From assembly GCF_018860915.1 (NCBI RefSeq), contig NZ_JAHKQD010000048.1:62001-126000 (forward strand): a stretch of 64,000 nt of DNA, given 5' to 3'. Shown here one piece after another: positions 44,673 through 55,033 of the stretch. How positions within the stretch are numbered: the stretch's first letter is position 1; every line of letters begins with the position of its first letter. A model generated the notes under the pieces. That model searched no databases, was not told the DNA's origin, and saw only the letters and a program-made list of their open reading frames with translations. The translations under genes were made by a program, and so were the position numbers. Source of the DNA: Colwellia sp. C2M11. GTDB lineage: Bacteria > Pseudomonadota > Gammaproteobacteria > Enterobacterales > Alteromonadaceae.

Positions 44673-45401
44673 TTGAATAAAAAGCACATATTATTAATTG
44701 ATGATGATCATGAGTTAGCAGAGCTTTTAGCCGATTATTTAGCTCAGCAGGACTTCCTTGTTCATTGTTGCTTTGACGGTCAGTCAGGACTTGAGCAGGC
44801 ATTCACGAATCAATACGATTTAATATTACTTGATGTAATGATGCCCAAACTTAATGGTTTTGAAGTATTGAAGGCGCTGGGTCAAGAGCATAAAACGCCA
44901 GTTTTAATGTTAACAGCTAAAGGCGATCATAACGATAAAGTTAGAGGCTTAGAATTAGGCGCTGATGATTACCTAGCAAAGCCCTTTCACCATCAAGAGT
45001 TATTAGCACGTATAAATGCCATCTTACGCCGGATTCAATTAGCGAGCCAACAAGGCCAGTCTCCCCTTGAAGCAGGTCACGAACAAGAAAAATCTATTTT
45101 AACCGTAAATGATATAGCACTAAACCATGCTATCCGAGCAGCTTCTTGCCATGATAACCCAATTGAACTCACAGGTACTGAATACCAAATATTAACCTTA
45201 TTATTGGAAAATCACGGCAAAATTATTTCTAAAGATACTATTTCAGAAAAAGTATTAAGCCGAAAGCTTAGTCCATTTGATCGTAGCATTGATGTACATA
45301 TTGGTAATATTCGTAGAAAATTTCTACCATTTTGTACCACTGAAAAAATAAAAACCGTCCGCGGTGCAGGGTATTTATTCTTAACAGGTGAAGATAGTTA
45401 A
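44673..45401 (+). CDS. cpxR: CpxR-like OmpR-family response regulator
   Basis: The envelope-stress response regulator that pairs with the kinase downstream. It has 242 residues from a TTG start with AAGGTAA upstream. The receiver has LIDDDHELAELL, phosphoacceptor D54 in LILLDVMMPKLNG, T81 in MLTAKG and K103 in YLAKPFHHQEL. The winged-helix domain shows ELTGTEYQILTLLLENHGKIISKD, LSRKLSPFDRSIDVHIGNIRRK and TVRGAGYLF, all close to CpxR. The kinase start is one base after its stop. Divergent from a CpxP/Spy-like gene, as in enteric bacteria. Confidence 0.9.
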   Translation: MNKKHILLIDDDHELAELLADYLAQQDFLVHCCFDGQSGLEQAFTNQYDLILLDVMMPKLNGFEVLKALGQEHKTPVLMLTAKGDHNDKVRGLELGADDYLAKPFHHQELLARINAILRRIQLASQQGQSPLEAGHEQEKSILTVNDIALNHAIRAASCHDNPIELTGTEYQILTLLLENHGKIISKDTISEKVLSRKLSPFDRSIDVHIGNIRRKFLPFCTTEKIKTVRGAGYLFLTGEDS

Positions 45402-45402
45402 C

Positions 45403-46836
45403 ATGTCCCTAATCAAAGCCTCCTCTAAAATAAAAACCTTATTATCTTCATTTACCATTAAACTATTTGTCTGGTTTTGGCTCATTGCAATTACATCTAT
45501 TATTAGCACACGCTGGATTTCACAGCAGCTATCCAATGATGTTATTCGTGAAGTAGTTAGTCATAAATCAAAACCTGATGAACTTTATCAGCTCAATAAA
45601 ATGGCAAAACGTATCAAGCGTAATAAAGCAGAAAATATTGAGCAATTCTTAACGCTACAAAAAAAAAGACTTGCTCTAACCCCATTTAATATTTGGTTAA
45701 AAAGTATCGATGGTAATTCAAGGATTGTTAGCGCTATCCCATTACCGAAAAATTTTCAACGCGTATTAACCGATTACCTTAGCGAGAATACTTTTACGCA
45801 ACCCACAACTAGCTTTTTTTCGCATACGGAAATAGTAGGCCCCGTACTAATCAATATTAATAATCAACCTTATCAACTATTTATTTCGCGTAAAGTTCAC
45901 AAACCAAACATTAGTCAAATTGTTCAATCACTTCCCTACTGGTTGCGTATTGTGACGCCAACCTTGATTAGCTTTTTACTTTGTTTGCTACTAGCACATT
46001 CATTTAGTAAGCCTATTCGATTAATTAAAAAAGCGACAACAAGATTAGGCCAAGGTGATTTTGATTCACGTGTTGAAGGCGTAGGTCAGCTTAGCGGCGA
46101 GTTAGAACAATTAGCTAATAGTTTTAATAAAATGGCAGAGCAATTACAGCAACACCAAAGCTCACAAAGACGCTTATTAGGTGATGTTTCACATGAACTA
46201 CGATCACCTATGACAAGGCTTCAGATGGCTCTGGGGTTAGCACAACAAGAATCAACAACGCCACAAGCACGTGAGCAATATTTACAACGTTGTCAACGAG
46301 AAATAGATAGATTAGATCACATGATTGAAAATGTATTAGTGCTATCTCGCTTAGAGAATACCTTGCAAAAAGCAGAGTATGAACAAGTTAACCTTTCAAC
46401 ACTAATACAAAATATCATAAACGATGAACAATTTATTGCGGATAAAAAGTCGATCAGTATTAACTATAATGCTCCCGCTAAAATAATGTTATTAGCTGAT
46501 CAAACCTTACTCACAAGTGCCATTAGTAACGTACTTAACAACGCGGTGAAATATAGCCCAGAGCAAAGTACTATTAACGTTCAATTATCGATAGAAAAGC
46601 AAAAAGTTATTTTAGTCGTTAGCGATAAGGGTAATGGTGTACCTGAAGAATCATTAACGCAGCTGTTCACACCATTTTATCGAGTTAATCTTGCCAGAGA
46701 TCGGGCGACAGGTGGAACAGGCTTAGGTTTAGCAATAGCGAAACAAGCCATTATCACACATCAAGGTGAAATTTTTGCTAAAAATAACGCAGATAATGGT
46801 TTATCTGTTATTATTGAACTTCCTTATTTTGAATAA
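45403..46836 (+). CDS. cpxA: CpxA-like sensor histidine kinase
   Basis: A 477-residue inner-membrane sensor; I use the ATG at 45403, right after the cpxR stop, with GGTGAAG upstream. TM1 is about 20-37 (IKLFVWFWLIAITSIIS) and TM2 about 183-202, with a ~145-residue periplasmic domain. A HAMP domain follows (SFSKPIRLIKKATTRLGQGDF), then HisKA with H264 in LGDVSHELRSPMTRLQMALGLA, closely matching CpxA, and a HATPase with NVLNNAVKYSP, VSDKGNGVP and GGTGLGLAIAKQ. All boxes are intact. The next gene, a DUF748 protein, starts 32 bases on and may belong to the operon. Confidence 0.9.
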   Translation: MSLIKASSKIKTLLSSFTIKLFVWFWLIAITSIISTRWISQQLSNDVIREVVSHKSKPDELYQLNKMAKRIKRNKAENIEQFLTLQKKRLALTPFNIWLKSIDGNSRIVSAIPLPKNFQRVLTDYLSENTFTQPTTSFFSHTEIVGPVLININNQPYQLFISRKVHKPNISQIVQSLPYWLRIVTPTLISFLLCLLLAHSFSKPIRLIKKATTRLGQGDFDSRVEGVGQLSGELEQLANSFNKMAEQLQQHQSSQRRLLGDVSHELRSPMTRLQMALGLAQQESTTPQAREQYLQRCQREIDRLDHMIENVLVLSRLENTLQKAEYEQVNLSTLIQNIINDEQFIADKKSISINYNAPAKIMLLADQTLLTSAISNVLNNAVKYSPEQSTINVQLSIEKQKVILVVSDKGNGVPEESLTQLFTPFYRVNLARDRATGGTGLGLAIAKQAIITHQGEIFAKNNADNGLSVIIELPYFE

Positions 46837-46868
46837 AAATATATTAACAAAGACGTATTTACTTATCT

Positions 46869-49283
46869 ATGAACACACCTGCTTCTACTCCAAAAAAATC
46901 ACTGTTTTCACATAAATCACTAAAAATAATCCCCGCAATTTTTATAAGTATCTATCTGATTATTTGGGGTATTTCATCTCCTGTTAGTAAGTATTTTATT
47001 GAACCTGTATTACAAGAACAGGGATTAACACTATCGTCTGAAGCGAGCATTTACTACAACCCCTTTTTAAGCCAATTAACGATTAAAGATTTTGCATTAT
47101 TTAGTAATGAAGAAAAAAAAGTATTTTCTTTAGATAAGTTAACCGTTCGCTTAACCTTATATCGTTTATTATTCGACGAGGTTGTCGTTAGTGAATTTGA
47201 ACTAAATGATGCTTATCTTAACGTTGTAAAAACGCCTTCTCAGCTAATCATTGCAGGTATTGATTTAAATAAAGAAAGTGATGCGACACCTGAAGAAAAA
47301 ACACCTGAAACTGTATCAGAGCCACTTCCATTTCAGCTAATATTGCCACGATTATCATTAAATACAGTCAATATTGAACTCAATAATAACGAGATTAATC
47401 ACCAGATAAACATCGATGAGCTATTAATTAGCCAAGTAAAAGCTGATCTTAAATCTCAAACGGCGCTCTTAAGTCTGCAAAGTGTTGTCGATGGCACAGC
47501 ACTGGAACTAACAGCTGATGCAGTGTTTGATAACGGACAAGGTGAAGTAAATAGTCAGTTATCACTCAACGGTTACCCAATTCAAAAAGTACAACCTTAC
47601 GTCGCCGAACTATCTGAATTAAGTGGTTTGCTTTCTTTTACAAGTCAGCAAAAGCTAACTATCGCGTCAGATATAGTTAAATTACATGTGAATAAAGCTG
47701 AACTTAGCAACACAGACCTTATTGTTGGTTATCAACAACAATTTGTTACCCTTAAAAACTTTGAAACAAATATCGATGATCTACTGCTGACACTCAGTGG
47801 CGATGAAATTACTGAGTTAAGTGGTATGAGCCAAGTAACGCTGAATGATGCAGAGGTGCATTATGAAAAAGCCAGTCAAAAATTAGCTTACATTAAGCAA
47901 TTAGCATTACAAGATATTAGCTTTTATTTAACTAACGGCGAGCCACAAGTAAAAATAGCAAATTTTATTGTTGACGAAATTTATGGGTCAAAAAATGAAG
48001 ATACTGTACATCCCCCTATCGTGACTTTAAAACAATTTAGTGTCAAAGATGTATTTGCTAATGCCAAACAACTCTCTATCGATACAATCATTTTAGATAG
48101 CTTACAAAGTAACCTAATTTTAAATGAAGAAAGTGCGTTAGCTAACTTAGTGTCATTACCTATAGCAAAAGATGGATCTGAAAAAGATGAAGCGCAAGAA
48201 GAAATGGTCGCCGTTGTTGAAGTTGCAGACCCAACACAAGACGCTCCCTTTATTATTTCATTAAACGAGTTTTCATTAATAAATGATAACCAGCTAACAC
48301 TGTTAGATCATAGTGTTGAACCTATGATGCAAAGTAAAGTGATTATAGACACACTAACACTAGGTGCATTAAGTAATGCAGTTAGCAAACAAGAAGAGCA
48401 AACACCATTCGAATTAAAAGGCCGCATTAATAAATATGCTCACTTTGATTTTAAGGGGTTCACCCTGCCCTTTTCTCAAACTCAAAAACATCATTTAGAA
48501 GGCTCTTTACAAGAACTTTCATTACCAGCAGTTTCTCGCTACATGAAAAAAGCAGTAAATATGGAACTAAAAAGTGGTCAACTCAATACTGATATTAATG
48601 TGACGCTAACAGGGGAAGAGCTTAATGGTAAGATCCTTATTCTATTACGAAGTTTAGAAACAGCGGTAGCAGGCAGTGATGAAGCAGGCTCTCTGATTGA
48701 GCAAGGCGCATTACCTTTTAATATGGCGCTTGGCATGCTTAAAGATGGTCATGGTGATGTAGAGCTTGATGTGCCGCTATCAGGTTCAACCTCAGATCCA
48801 AATTTTGGTATGAGTAGTATCGTCACTTTAATAACCCAAAAAGCTATTTGGATGGCTACAAAAGAGTACGTTATGACGACATTCGTCCCTTATGCAAATG
48901 TTGTTTCTGTTGCGATGAGCGTAGGTGAATTTGCCTTAAAATTACGTTTTGATGATTTAATATATCAAACCAAACAAATAGAACCAAATGAAGCACAACA
49001 GGCCTACTTACAAGGTTTTATCGCCTTAATGCAAGATAAAGAAAAAACCCGAGTAAATATTTGTGGTATTAGTGTCCCCGGCGATATTAATCTGAGTGCT
49101 GGCACCAAAATAACAGATGCAAAACATATTAATCAACTCAAAGAAATTGCCGAGCAACGAGAAGCCGCGTTTAAAGATTATATTATAGAGCATGGCGGCA
49201 TTGCTTCATCAAGGCTGTTATTATGTTCTCCTAAAATAGACAGTAGCGAAAACGCACAACCGCGTATAGAATTATCTGTTTAA
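46869..49283 (+). CDS. DUF748 (AsmA-like) envelope protein
   Basis: An 804-residue protein anchored by one N-terminal helix (about 18-36, IIPAIFISIYLIIWGISS), the rest periplasmic. The opening SPVSKYFIEPVLQEQGLTLSSEASIYYNPFLSQLTIKDFALF, split over two strands, and the repeated amphipathic strands afterwards mark the DUF748/AsmA-like group, long beta-groove proteins thought to help move phospholipid between membranes. The C-terminus has a short OmpA-like segment (VNICGISVPGD, then ASSRLLLCSPKID). Its place after the CpxRA-like pair suggests control by envelope stress. A terminator follows. Confidence 0.82.
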   Translation: MNTPASTPKKSLFSHKSLKIIPAIFISIYLIIWGISSPVSKYFIEPVLQEQGLTLSSEASIYYNPFLSQLTIKDFALFSNEEKKVFSLDKLTVRLTLYRLLFDEVVVSEFELNDAYLNVVKTPSQLIIAGIDLNKESDATPEEKTPETVSEPLPFQLILPRLSLNTVNIELNNNEINHQINIDELLISQVKADLKSQTALLSLQSVVDGTALELTADAVFDNGQGEVNSQLSLNGYPIQKVQPYVAELSELSGLLSFTSQQKLTIASDIVKLHVNKAELSNTDLIVGYQQQFVTLKNFETNIDDLLLTLSGDEITELSGMSQVTLNDAEVHYEKASQKLAYIKQLALQDISFYLTNGEPQVKIANFIVDEIYGSKNEDTVHPPIVTLKQFSVKDVFANAKQLSIDTIILDSLQSNLILNEESALANLVSLPIAKDGSEKDEAQEEMVAVVEVADPTQDAPFIISLNEFSLINDNQLTLLDHSVEPMMQSKVIIDTLTLGALSNAVSKQEEQTPFELKGRINKYAHFDFKGFTLPFSQTQKHHLEGSLQELSLPAVSRYMKKAVNMELKSGQLNTDINVTLTGEELNGKILILLRSLETAVAGSDEAGSLIEQGALPFNMALGMLKDGHGDVELDVPLSGSTSDPNFGMSSIVTLITQKAIWMATKEYVMTTFVPYANVVSVAMSVGEFALKLRFDDLIYQTKQIEPNEAQQAYLQGFIALMQDKEKTRVNICGISVPGDINLSAGTKITDAKHINQLKEIAEQREAAFKDYIIEHGGIASSRLLLCSPKIDSSENAQPRIELSV

Positions 49284-49311
49284 TCATTTCCTGTTTATTT
49301 TACTAAGCAAG

Positions 49312-49337
49312 CTTAGCTCTACATTAATAGAGCTAAG
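49312..49337 (+). terminator. Terminator after the DUF748 gene
   Basis: CTTAGCTCTA and TAGAGCTAAG form a 10-bp stem with loop CATTAA, followed by TTTCC, about 28 bases past the stop. The T-run is short. Confidence 0.7.
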
Positions 49338-49497
49338 TTTCCTCATTAACAATAGTATCAGCAATTATTATATTAACTTACCAGCAACCTTATATTGATT
49401 GATGATAGAAATACGCAGTTAAATACACTAAGATAATATTATTATATTTTAAACGCACTTTATTGTTAGCACATTCAGGTTTAGGGGATATATTTTA

Positions 49498-52400
49498 TTG
49501 TTTTTTAATAAATTTACATGTTTTATTATATTTCTTACTGGCATTATTTTACCTGCTTTCAGTAATGAACGTCCTTCACAACTAACTAACGAATACTCTG
49601 TTGAAATGTTAACAGCAGAAGATGGTTTTGTTGCGTCAGAAATCTACTCCATTATTCAAGATACTCAAGGGTTACTTTGGTTTGGTACCGGTGAAAATGG
49701 CGTTATGTGCTACGACGGCCGTAAAGTCACTCTTTTTGAGTCTGACGGTATTAGTACTACTGGTTTATCCCATAATTATGCTGGCAATCTGATGTTAGAC
49801 CGTGAAGGAAAGATATGGATCGGTACATGGGGAGGTGGCGCTAACCTGTATGATCCTACTACCGGAGAATTTAAATATTTTATTCATGATGCAAAACGTG
49901 CTGATTCTATTTCATCTAACCGCATACAAAGCTTGTATCACGATCAAGAAGGTACTATTTGGTTAGGCTCCTATGAACATGGCTTGAATAAATATCTTGG
50001 CGGTAATAGCTTTGAGCACGTTCAAAAAGTTGAAGGCACCGAATCAAGTTTATCTCATAATAGGATATGGGATATTGAAGATAACGATAGTGATAGCCTT
50101 TGGATAGCGACGAGCTTTGGCTTAAATTTATATAATAAGCGGAACCATACTTTTTCCCATTTCCTCCCAGACCCAGAAAATTTAACGCCTACAGGCGCAA
50201 ACGAAATTAGAAGCATTTTAAAAACGTCAAAAAATAAAATTTATGTTGGCACTCAAAAAGGGCCCTTTATATTTGATAAAGTAAATAGTACTTTTAGCTC
50301 ATTAGAAACGTTAATCGATCAAAATTTAGGTCAAGTCAATTCAATGATTGAAGACCATAAAGGTAATATTTGGTTTGTGACGAGTAAAGGCTTATTTCAT
50401 CAACGACACTCAAGTTCCCACATTGAAAAATTTGAGCTTGAATACAGTCATGGTTTAAGAATAGCTTTTGAAGATAGCTCCAGAACATTATGGGTTACTA
50501 ATGAGAATCACGGTATTTACAAAATAATACCAAAACGAAAATTTAAAAATATTAATAGTAATAATTTAACAGCTCCTAATGGCATCACTGCTGATCCTAA
50601 TGGCGATGTGTTAATTGCATCATCATTATCTGCCTTGTATAAATGGCACGTATCATCACAAAAGTTAGAAACATTATCACCAAATATTTTTAGTAATGAG
50701 AATAGCTATGAAGGAAATAGGTTATTCGATAAGCCTATTATGGTTTCAGATGGAGTAAACAGTATATGGCTTGGACAGGATGATGGCTTAGCTAAATTTA
50801 ACTTCATTACTAAACAAGTTCAATTAGTAAAATATCCTCCATCAGATCCACATTACAAACAGTTTCGAGAGATACGAGCACTTAACATTGATCGCCATGG
50901 CATTATTTGGATAGGAACATATAAAAACGGTATATATCACTATAATCCATCAACTAATAGTTTCACCCACTTAGATGACGCTTTGGGCCTATCTCACCCA
51001 GAAGTATTAAAAATATATAAAGACAATGAACAAAAGATCTGGGTTGGTACTGGTGATGGGTTAAACCTTTGGGATGAAGAGAATCAAAAGTTTACTATAT
51101 TTAAGCATGATATAAATAAAACAGGTAGTTTATTAGGGAAGATCGTCCAAGATATCTATCAATCACAAGATGGAAAATTGTGGATTGCCACACAAAAAGG
51201 GCTTAATTTATATACCTCTAAAACTAAAACGTTTAAACATTTTGGCAAGAAAAATGGGTTACCCACATCATTAATCCGTGCAATTACCGACGATAACAAT
51301 GGCAATTTGTGGCTAACAACTAACAAAGGAATTTCAAAATTAAATCCGCAAACCGAAGAGGTAACTAACTTTGATCGCTATAGTGGGTTATTAGGCCTAA
51401 ATTATTACCCTGGTAGTCTAGTAAAAGCTGCTAATGAAACTCTCTTTACCAGTAGTCAACGAGGTGTTGAATTTTTTAGTACCTCACCTATTGAAACAAA
51501 TGATCATGAATTTAATATTGTATTAACTGGTTTCAATAAAATGGGTAAGCCTGTCAAACTTGATACACCTCACGCTTATATCAGTGAAATACAACTATCT
51601 TATCTTGATTATTTTTTCTCTTTTGAATTTTCGGTATTAGACTTTGTTTCTCCCACTAAAAATATGTATGCCTATAAATTAGAAGGATACGATGAAAACT
51701 GGATTGACATGGGCAATAGGAATGTAGTTTCTTTTAACAATTTAGATGGTGGTACCTATAAATTATTGGTGAAAGCAACAAACAGTAGCGGTAAATGGGG
51801 CAAGAAAATATTGTCCATTGACCTCGTTGTATCTCCCCCTCCCTGGAAAACGTGGTGGGCTTATAGTCTATACGTATTAGTTTCTATTCTAACGATATTT
51901 ATCTTTATTTATTTTAGAACACGACTACAACAAAAAGAAATTGATAGACAGAAAAAGTTTGTTGTTGCACTTGAGGAGCAAGTCATGGAAAAAACTGCGT
52001 CATTGAATGCCCAAGCTAAAGACCTTATAGCAGTAAATAAGCAATTAGAAATACTTACCTATCAAGATGGCTTAACCGGTTTATATAATCGACGGTATTT
52101 TGATAAACGCTTAACTGAAGAGATAAGTAGACATCGCCGTCAAAAACAACCGCTTTCGCTTATTATTGCTGATATAGACCACTTTAAACTTTTTAATGAT
52201 TTTTATGGACATCAAAAAGGAGATGAGTGTCTTAAGCAAGTAGCTCAATGCATTATTGAAAATGTAGCCCGTATTACCGACGCCAATTGCCGTTATGGTG
52301 GCGAAGAATTTGCCATTATTCTACCAAATACCTCAATAGCCGAATCAACTCTTGTTGCGGAGCGCTTATGCTCGGCAGTAGAAAATCTGAAAATTGTCCA

Positions 52401-52560
52401 CGAAAAATCAATAACTAGCGCATTTATTACCTTAACATTAGGTGTTGTCACTGTATCTCAAGCACAAGAAACCTCGGTAGATTCAATCGTGTTAAGTGCT
52501 GATAAAGCACTTTATCTTGGTAAATCCAATGGCAGAAATAACGTAACACGCGCCGAATAA
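49498..52560 (+). CDS. Diguanylate cyclase with periplasmic two-component-regulator propeller
   Basis: A 1020-residue membrane sensor that makes c-di-GMP. It starts with TTG and a signal segment (FFNKFTCFIIFLTGIILPAFS). The periplasmic part (about 35-670) holds many Reg_prop repeats (ENGVMCYD, IWIGTWGGGANLYDP, GTIWLGSYEHGLNKY, KIWVGTGDGLNLWD), predicted as two seven-bladed propellers, then a Y_Y_Y domain (about 700-775). A membrane helix (WWAYSLYVLVSILTIFIFIYF), a coiled coil and a GGDEF domain complete it. The active site is GGEEF at 934-938, with an RxxD inhibitory site (RITD, 925-928) five residues before it, so product inhibition is expected. Monocistronic. Confidence 0.93.
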   Translation: MFFNKFTCFIIFLTGIILPAFSNERPSQLTNEYSVEMLTAEDGFVASEIYSIIQDTQGLLWFGTGENGVMCYDGRKVTLFESDGISTTGLSHNYAGNLMLDREGKIWIGTWGGGANLYDPTTGEFKYFIHDAKRADSISSNRIQSLYHDQEGTIWLGSYEHGLNKYLGGNSFEHVQKVEGTESSLSHNRIWDIEDNDSDSLWIATSFGLNLYNKRNHTFSHFLPDPENLTPTGANEIRSILKTSKNKIYVGTQKGPFIFDKVNSTFSSLETLIDQNLGQVNSMIEDHKGNIWFVTSKGLFHQRHSSSHIEKFELEYSHGLRIAFEDSSRTLWVTNENHGIYKIIPKRKFKNINSNNLTAPNGITADPNGDVLIASSLSALYKWHVSSQKLETLSPNIFSNENSYEGNRLFDKPIMVSDGVNSIWLGQDDGLAKFNFITKQVQLVKYPPSDPHYKQFREIRALNIDRHGIIWIGTYKNGIYHYNPSTNSFTHLDDALGLSHPEVLKIYKDNEQKIWVGTGDGLNLWDEENQKFTIFKHDINKTGSLLGKIVQDIYQSQDGKLWIATQKGLNLYTSKTKTFKHFGKKNGLPTSLIRAITDDNNGNLWLTTNKGISKLNPQTEEVTNFDRYSGLLGLNYYPGSLVKAANETLFTSSQRGVEFFSTSPIETNDHEFNIVLTGFNKMGKPVKLDTPHAYISEIQLSYLDYFFSFEFSVLDFVSPTKNMYAYKLEGYDENWIDMGNRNVVSFNNLDGGTYKLLVKATNSSGKWGKKILSIDLVVSPPPWKTWWAYSLYVLVSILTIFIFIYFRTRLQQKEIDRQKKFVVALEEQVMEKTASLNAQAKDLIAVNKQLEILTYQDGLTGLYNRRYFDKRLTEEISRHRRQKQPLSLIIADIDHFKLFNDFYGHQKGDECLKQVAQCIIENVARITDANCRYGGEEFAIILPNTSIAESTLVAERLCSAVENLKIVHEKSITSAFITLTLGVVTVSQAQETSVDSIVLSADKALYLGKSNGRNNVTRAE

Positions 52561-52608
52561 AATCATAAAAATTGGTTCTGTTATTTTACTTCCATTATTT
52601 CTGGTTTA

Positions 52609-52630
52609 TGCACATAGTTTGCACATTGTT
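52609..52630. promoter_or_regulatory. Tandem TGCAC repeat 1 (upstream of the BaeS-like gene)
   Basis: TGCACATAGTT (52609-52619) is followed directly by TGCACATTGTT (52620-52630), an 11-bp direct repeat, 86 bases before the kinase start. The same arrangement recurs at 55034 and 56288. Confidence 0.7.
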
Positions 52631-52716
52631 TAGTTATGCTTAAGCATTGTTGAAAAGTGTGAATATTGCGATATTACACTTGATTTATCCCGACTGGACT
52701 AGGATCGTATTTTCAA

Positions 52717-54192
52717 ATGAAAATTCAAAATAAATTATTTTTGATTTTATTTAGCTTTAGTTTTTTACTCGTCGCTTTATTAGTCTTCCTGATGCAATGG
52801 AGCATTGGTAAAGGCATGATTAACTATGTAAATACCAAAGAAATAGAAGCGCTAGAGCCCGTAGTAATCGAGCTAGCTAAAGAATATCAGATAAAAAATA
52901 ATTGGCTTAGCATGAAAGGACGTCATGGTAAATTTATCCGCTTAGTTTCCAAGCAACTTGCTGACAGTAACTTTACCTCAAAACAAAAAAGTCGCTCACC
53001 TGAACATTTATCTTTTCGTCGCCCGCCACCAATGCGTCCTGCAGAAGAACAAGGTCGGCCACCTAGAAATGACTTCCATGAGGAAAGAACACCACCACCC
53101 CGAGAAAATGAAGCATTTTATGCATTACTTGATCATAATAAAAACCTGGTGGTTGGTAAATATATTGAGGAAATTGAATACAGCAAAACAGAAGTAATCG
53201 TTGATGATACTATCGTAGGCTATTTTGCTGTTTCTAAACGTAATCAACTTACCCAAGGTTACGAAGTCGACTTTATTGAACAGCAACAATATTACTTATG
53301 GATTATAGCATTATTTGTTATGAGCCTAGTTGCCTTAGTAACACTACCATTAACGCGACATTTAGTTGAACCTCTAAAATTAATTACCCAAGGTATGCAT
53401 AAACTCACCCAAGGTGACTATCAGCAATCCATCAACTTAAACAGAGAAGATGAACTTGGCAGATTAAGTAGGGACTATAATGAATTAGCACATTCTTTGG
53501 CAGAGAATGAAACTACCCGAAAACGTTGGCTCGCTAATATTTCTCATGAATTGCGTACTCCTGTAGCTATTTTACGTGGTGAATTAGAAGCTATGTTAGA
53601 TGGAGTTAGACCACTAAATAAAAAAAATATTGCTTCAGCAAATGATGAAGTAAAACACCTTCAACGATTAATTGACGATTTAAATTTACTTACCAGTGCT
53701 GACATTGGAGGAATGCGCTATCGTAAGAAAAATGAAGAATTAACACAATTAATGCATAGTGTAATAGATACATATCATAGTTATTTGAATGACGCTGGTA
53801 TCAAACTTACTACTGACATTATCGATGAAAAAATTAATGTCTTCATCGATAAAACTCGCCTTTGTCAATCATTTGAGAATATCATTAATAATGCAATAAA
53901 ATACTCAACCGCTACATGCTTTAATATCTCTTTAAGCATTGAAAATACTAATCATAGCTCAAACGTATTGATAAAATTTGAAGATAATGGTGTCGGCGTA
54001 GACGATATTCATTTGAGCCATTTATTCGAGCATTTATACCGTGTTGAAGATTCTCGAAATAGAAAAACTGGCGGCTCTGGTTTGGGTCTGTCGATATGTC
54101 GGCATATTGTCATGGCACATCAAGGAGAAATTACCGCTGAAAACTCACCTCTTGGTGGTTTAGCCATTATTATTAAGTTACCTATAGTTTAA
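52717..54192 (+). CDS. BaeS-like sensor histidine kinase with proline-rich sensor
   Basis: A 491-residue membrane kinase. TM1 is about 6-26 and TM2 about 192-212. The periplasmic sensor holds an unusual proline/arginine-rich stretch at about residues 102-130 (RRPPPMRPAEEQGRPPR and then RTPPPRE). After the HAMP domain come HisKA with H277 in WLANISHELRTPVAILRGELEAM, close to BaeS, and a HATPase with FENIINNAIKYS, FEDNGVGVDD and GGSGLGLSICRHIV. All catalytic boxes are intact. The regulator gene follows 45 bases later. It heads the CotH/VTC locus and carries the TGCAC repeat in its promoter, so it is probably autoregulated. Confidence 0.92.
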   Translation: MKIQNKLFLILFSFSFLLVALLVFLMQWSIGKGMINYVNTKEIEALEPVVIELAKEYQIKNNWLSMKGRHGKFIRLVSKQLADSNFTSKQKSRSPEHLSFRRPPPMRPAEEQGRPPRNDFHEERTPPPRENEAFYALLDHNKNLVVGKYIEEIEYSKTEVIVDDTIVGYFAVSKRNQLTQGYEVDFIEQQQYYLWIIALFVMSLVALVTLPLTRHLVEPLKLITQGMHKLTQGDYQQSINLNREDELGRLSRDYNELAHSLAENETTRKRWLANISHELRTPVAILRGELEAMLDGVRPLNKKNIASANDEVKHLQRLIDDLNLLTSADIGGMRYRKKNEELTQLMHSVIDTYHSYLNDAGIKLTTDIIDEKINVFIDKTRLCQSFENIINNAIKYSTATCFNISLSIENTNHSSNVLIKFEDNGVGVDDIHLSHLFEHLYRVEDSRNRKTGGSGLGLSICRHIVMAHQGEITAENSPLGGLAIIIKLPIV

Positions 54193-54237
54193 TAATACAT
54201 AATTCACTCACACTTATTCCTGTTTGAGAGTACTAAA

Positions 54238-54903
54238 ATGTCAAATTCAATATTGATTGTAGAAGATGAAATTAAACTTGCAGAGTTGTTAGCTGATTAT
54301 TTCAAATTGACCGAATATGAGCCTCATTTGATTCATCATGGTGATGAGGTTATTACTTGGGTAAAAGAGCATCAACCTAGCGTGATTTTACTCGACATTA
54401 TGCTACCAGGTAAAAACGGCATAGATATATGCAAAGAAATTCGTCAATTTTCTAATATTCCTATTTTACTCGTCACCGCAAAAGTTGAGGAAATAGATCG
54501 ATTATTAGGGCTAGAATTAGGTGCAGATGACTATATATGCAAACCCTTTAGCCCGCGCGAAGTTGTTGCTCGAGTTAAAGCCGTTTTAAGAAGAACCCAA
54601 ACAATTCACTATAATACCGAAATACTCAAACTTGATGAACACCGTTTTACCGTTGAGTTCCACAATCAAGAAGTTGCCTTAACCTCGGTAGAGTTTCAAT
54701 TGTTAAAGCCTTTAGCAAACAAGCCTGAAAGAATTTTTACCCGTGAACAATTAATGCAAAACATGTATTCAGATCAACGTATTGTAAATAATCGCACTAT
54801 TGATAGTCACATCAAAAAATTGCGCAAAAAGCTCGCTGATATAAGTGAAGGAAAAGACTGGATTCAATCTGTTTACGGTACAGGTTATCGCTTAATGTTG
54901 TAG
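54238..54903 (+). CDS. BaeR-like OmpR-family response regulator
   Basis: A 221-residue regulator, partner of the kinase upstream. The receiver has IVEDEIKLAELLADYF, phosphoacceptor D53 in VILLDIMLPGKNG, T80 in LLVTAKVEE and K102 in YICKPFSPREVVARVKAVLRR. The winged helix shows ALTSVEFQLLKPLANKPERIFTREQLM broken at the loop, and the DNA-contact region NRTIDSHIKKLRKKL, ending in VYGTGYRLML. The domain content is that of BaeR. Tandem 11-bp TGCAC repeats upstream of the kinase, EF-hand and CotH genes are its likely sites, since OmpR-family dimers bind direct repeats; this is inference. Confidence 0.92.
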   Translation: MSNSILIVEDEIKLAELLADYFKLTEYEPHLIHHGDEVITWVKEHQPSVILLDIMLPGKNGIDICKEIRQFSNIPILLVTAKVEEIDRLLGLELGADDYICKPFSPREVVARVKAVLRRTQTIHYNTEILKLDEHRFTVEFHNQEVALTSVEFQLLKPLANKPERIFTREQLMQNMYSDQRIVNNRTIDSHIKKLRKKLADISEGKDWIQSVYGTGYRLML

Positions 54904-55033
54904 CTTACTTGAAATTATAAAGCTTTACAGTATTAATACCGTGCCTTAATTAACGGAACTTCTGCGTAATAAATACCCTTTTTATTTTGTTTTATTTATT
55001 AATGATAGCAATTCTAAAACTTCCTCTTTTCTT

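Noticed and set aside
49455-49475. Fourth TGCAC-type site upstream of the diguanylate cyclase
   Set aside because: TTAGCACATTCAGG shares only CACATT and has no second half-site at 11 bases, so it was not added to the motif set.
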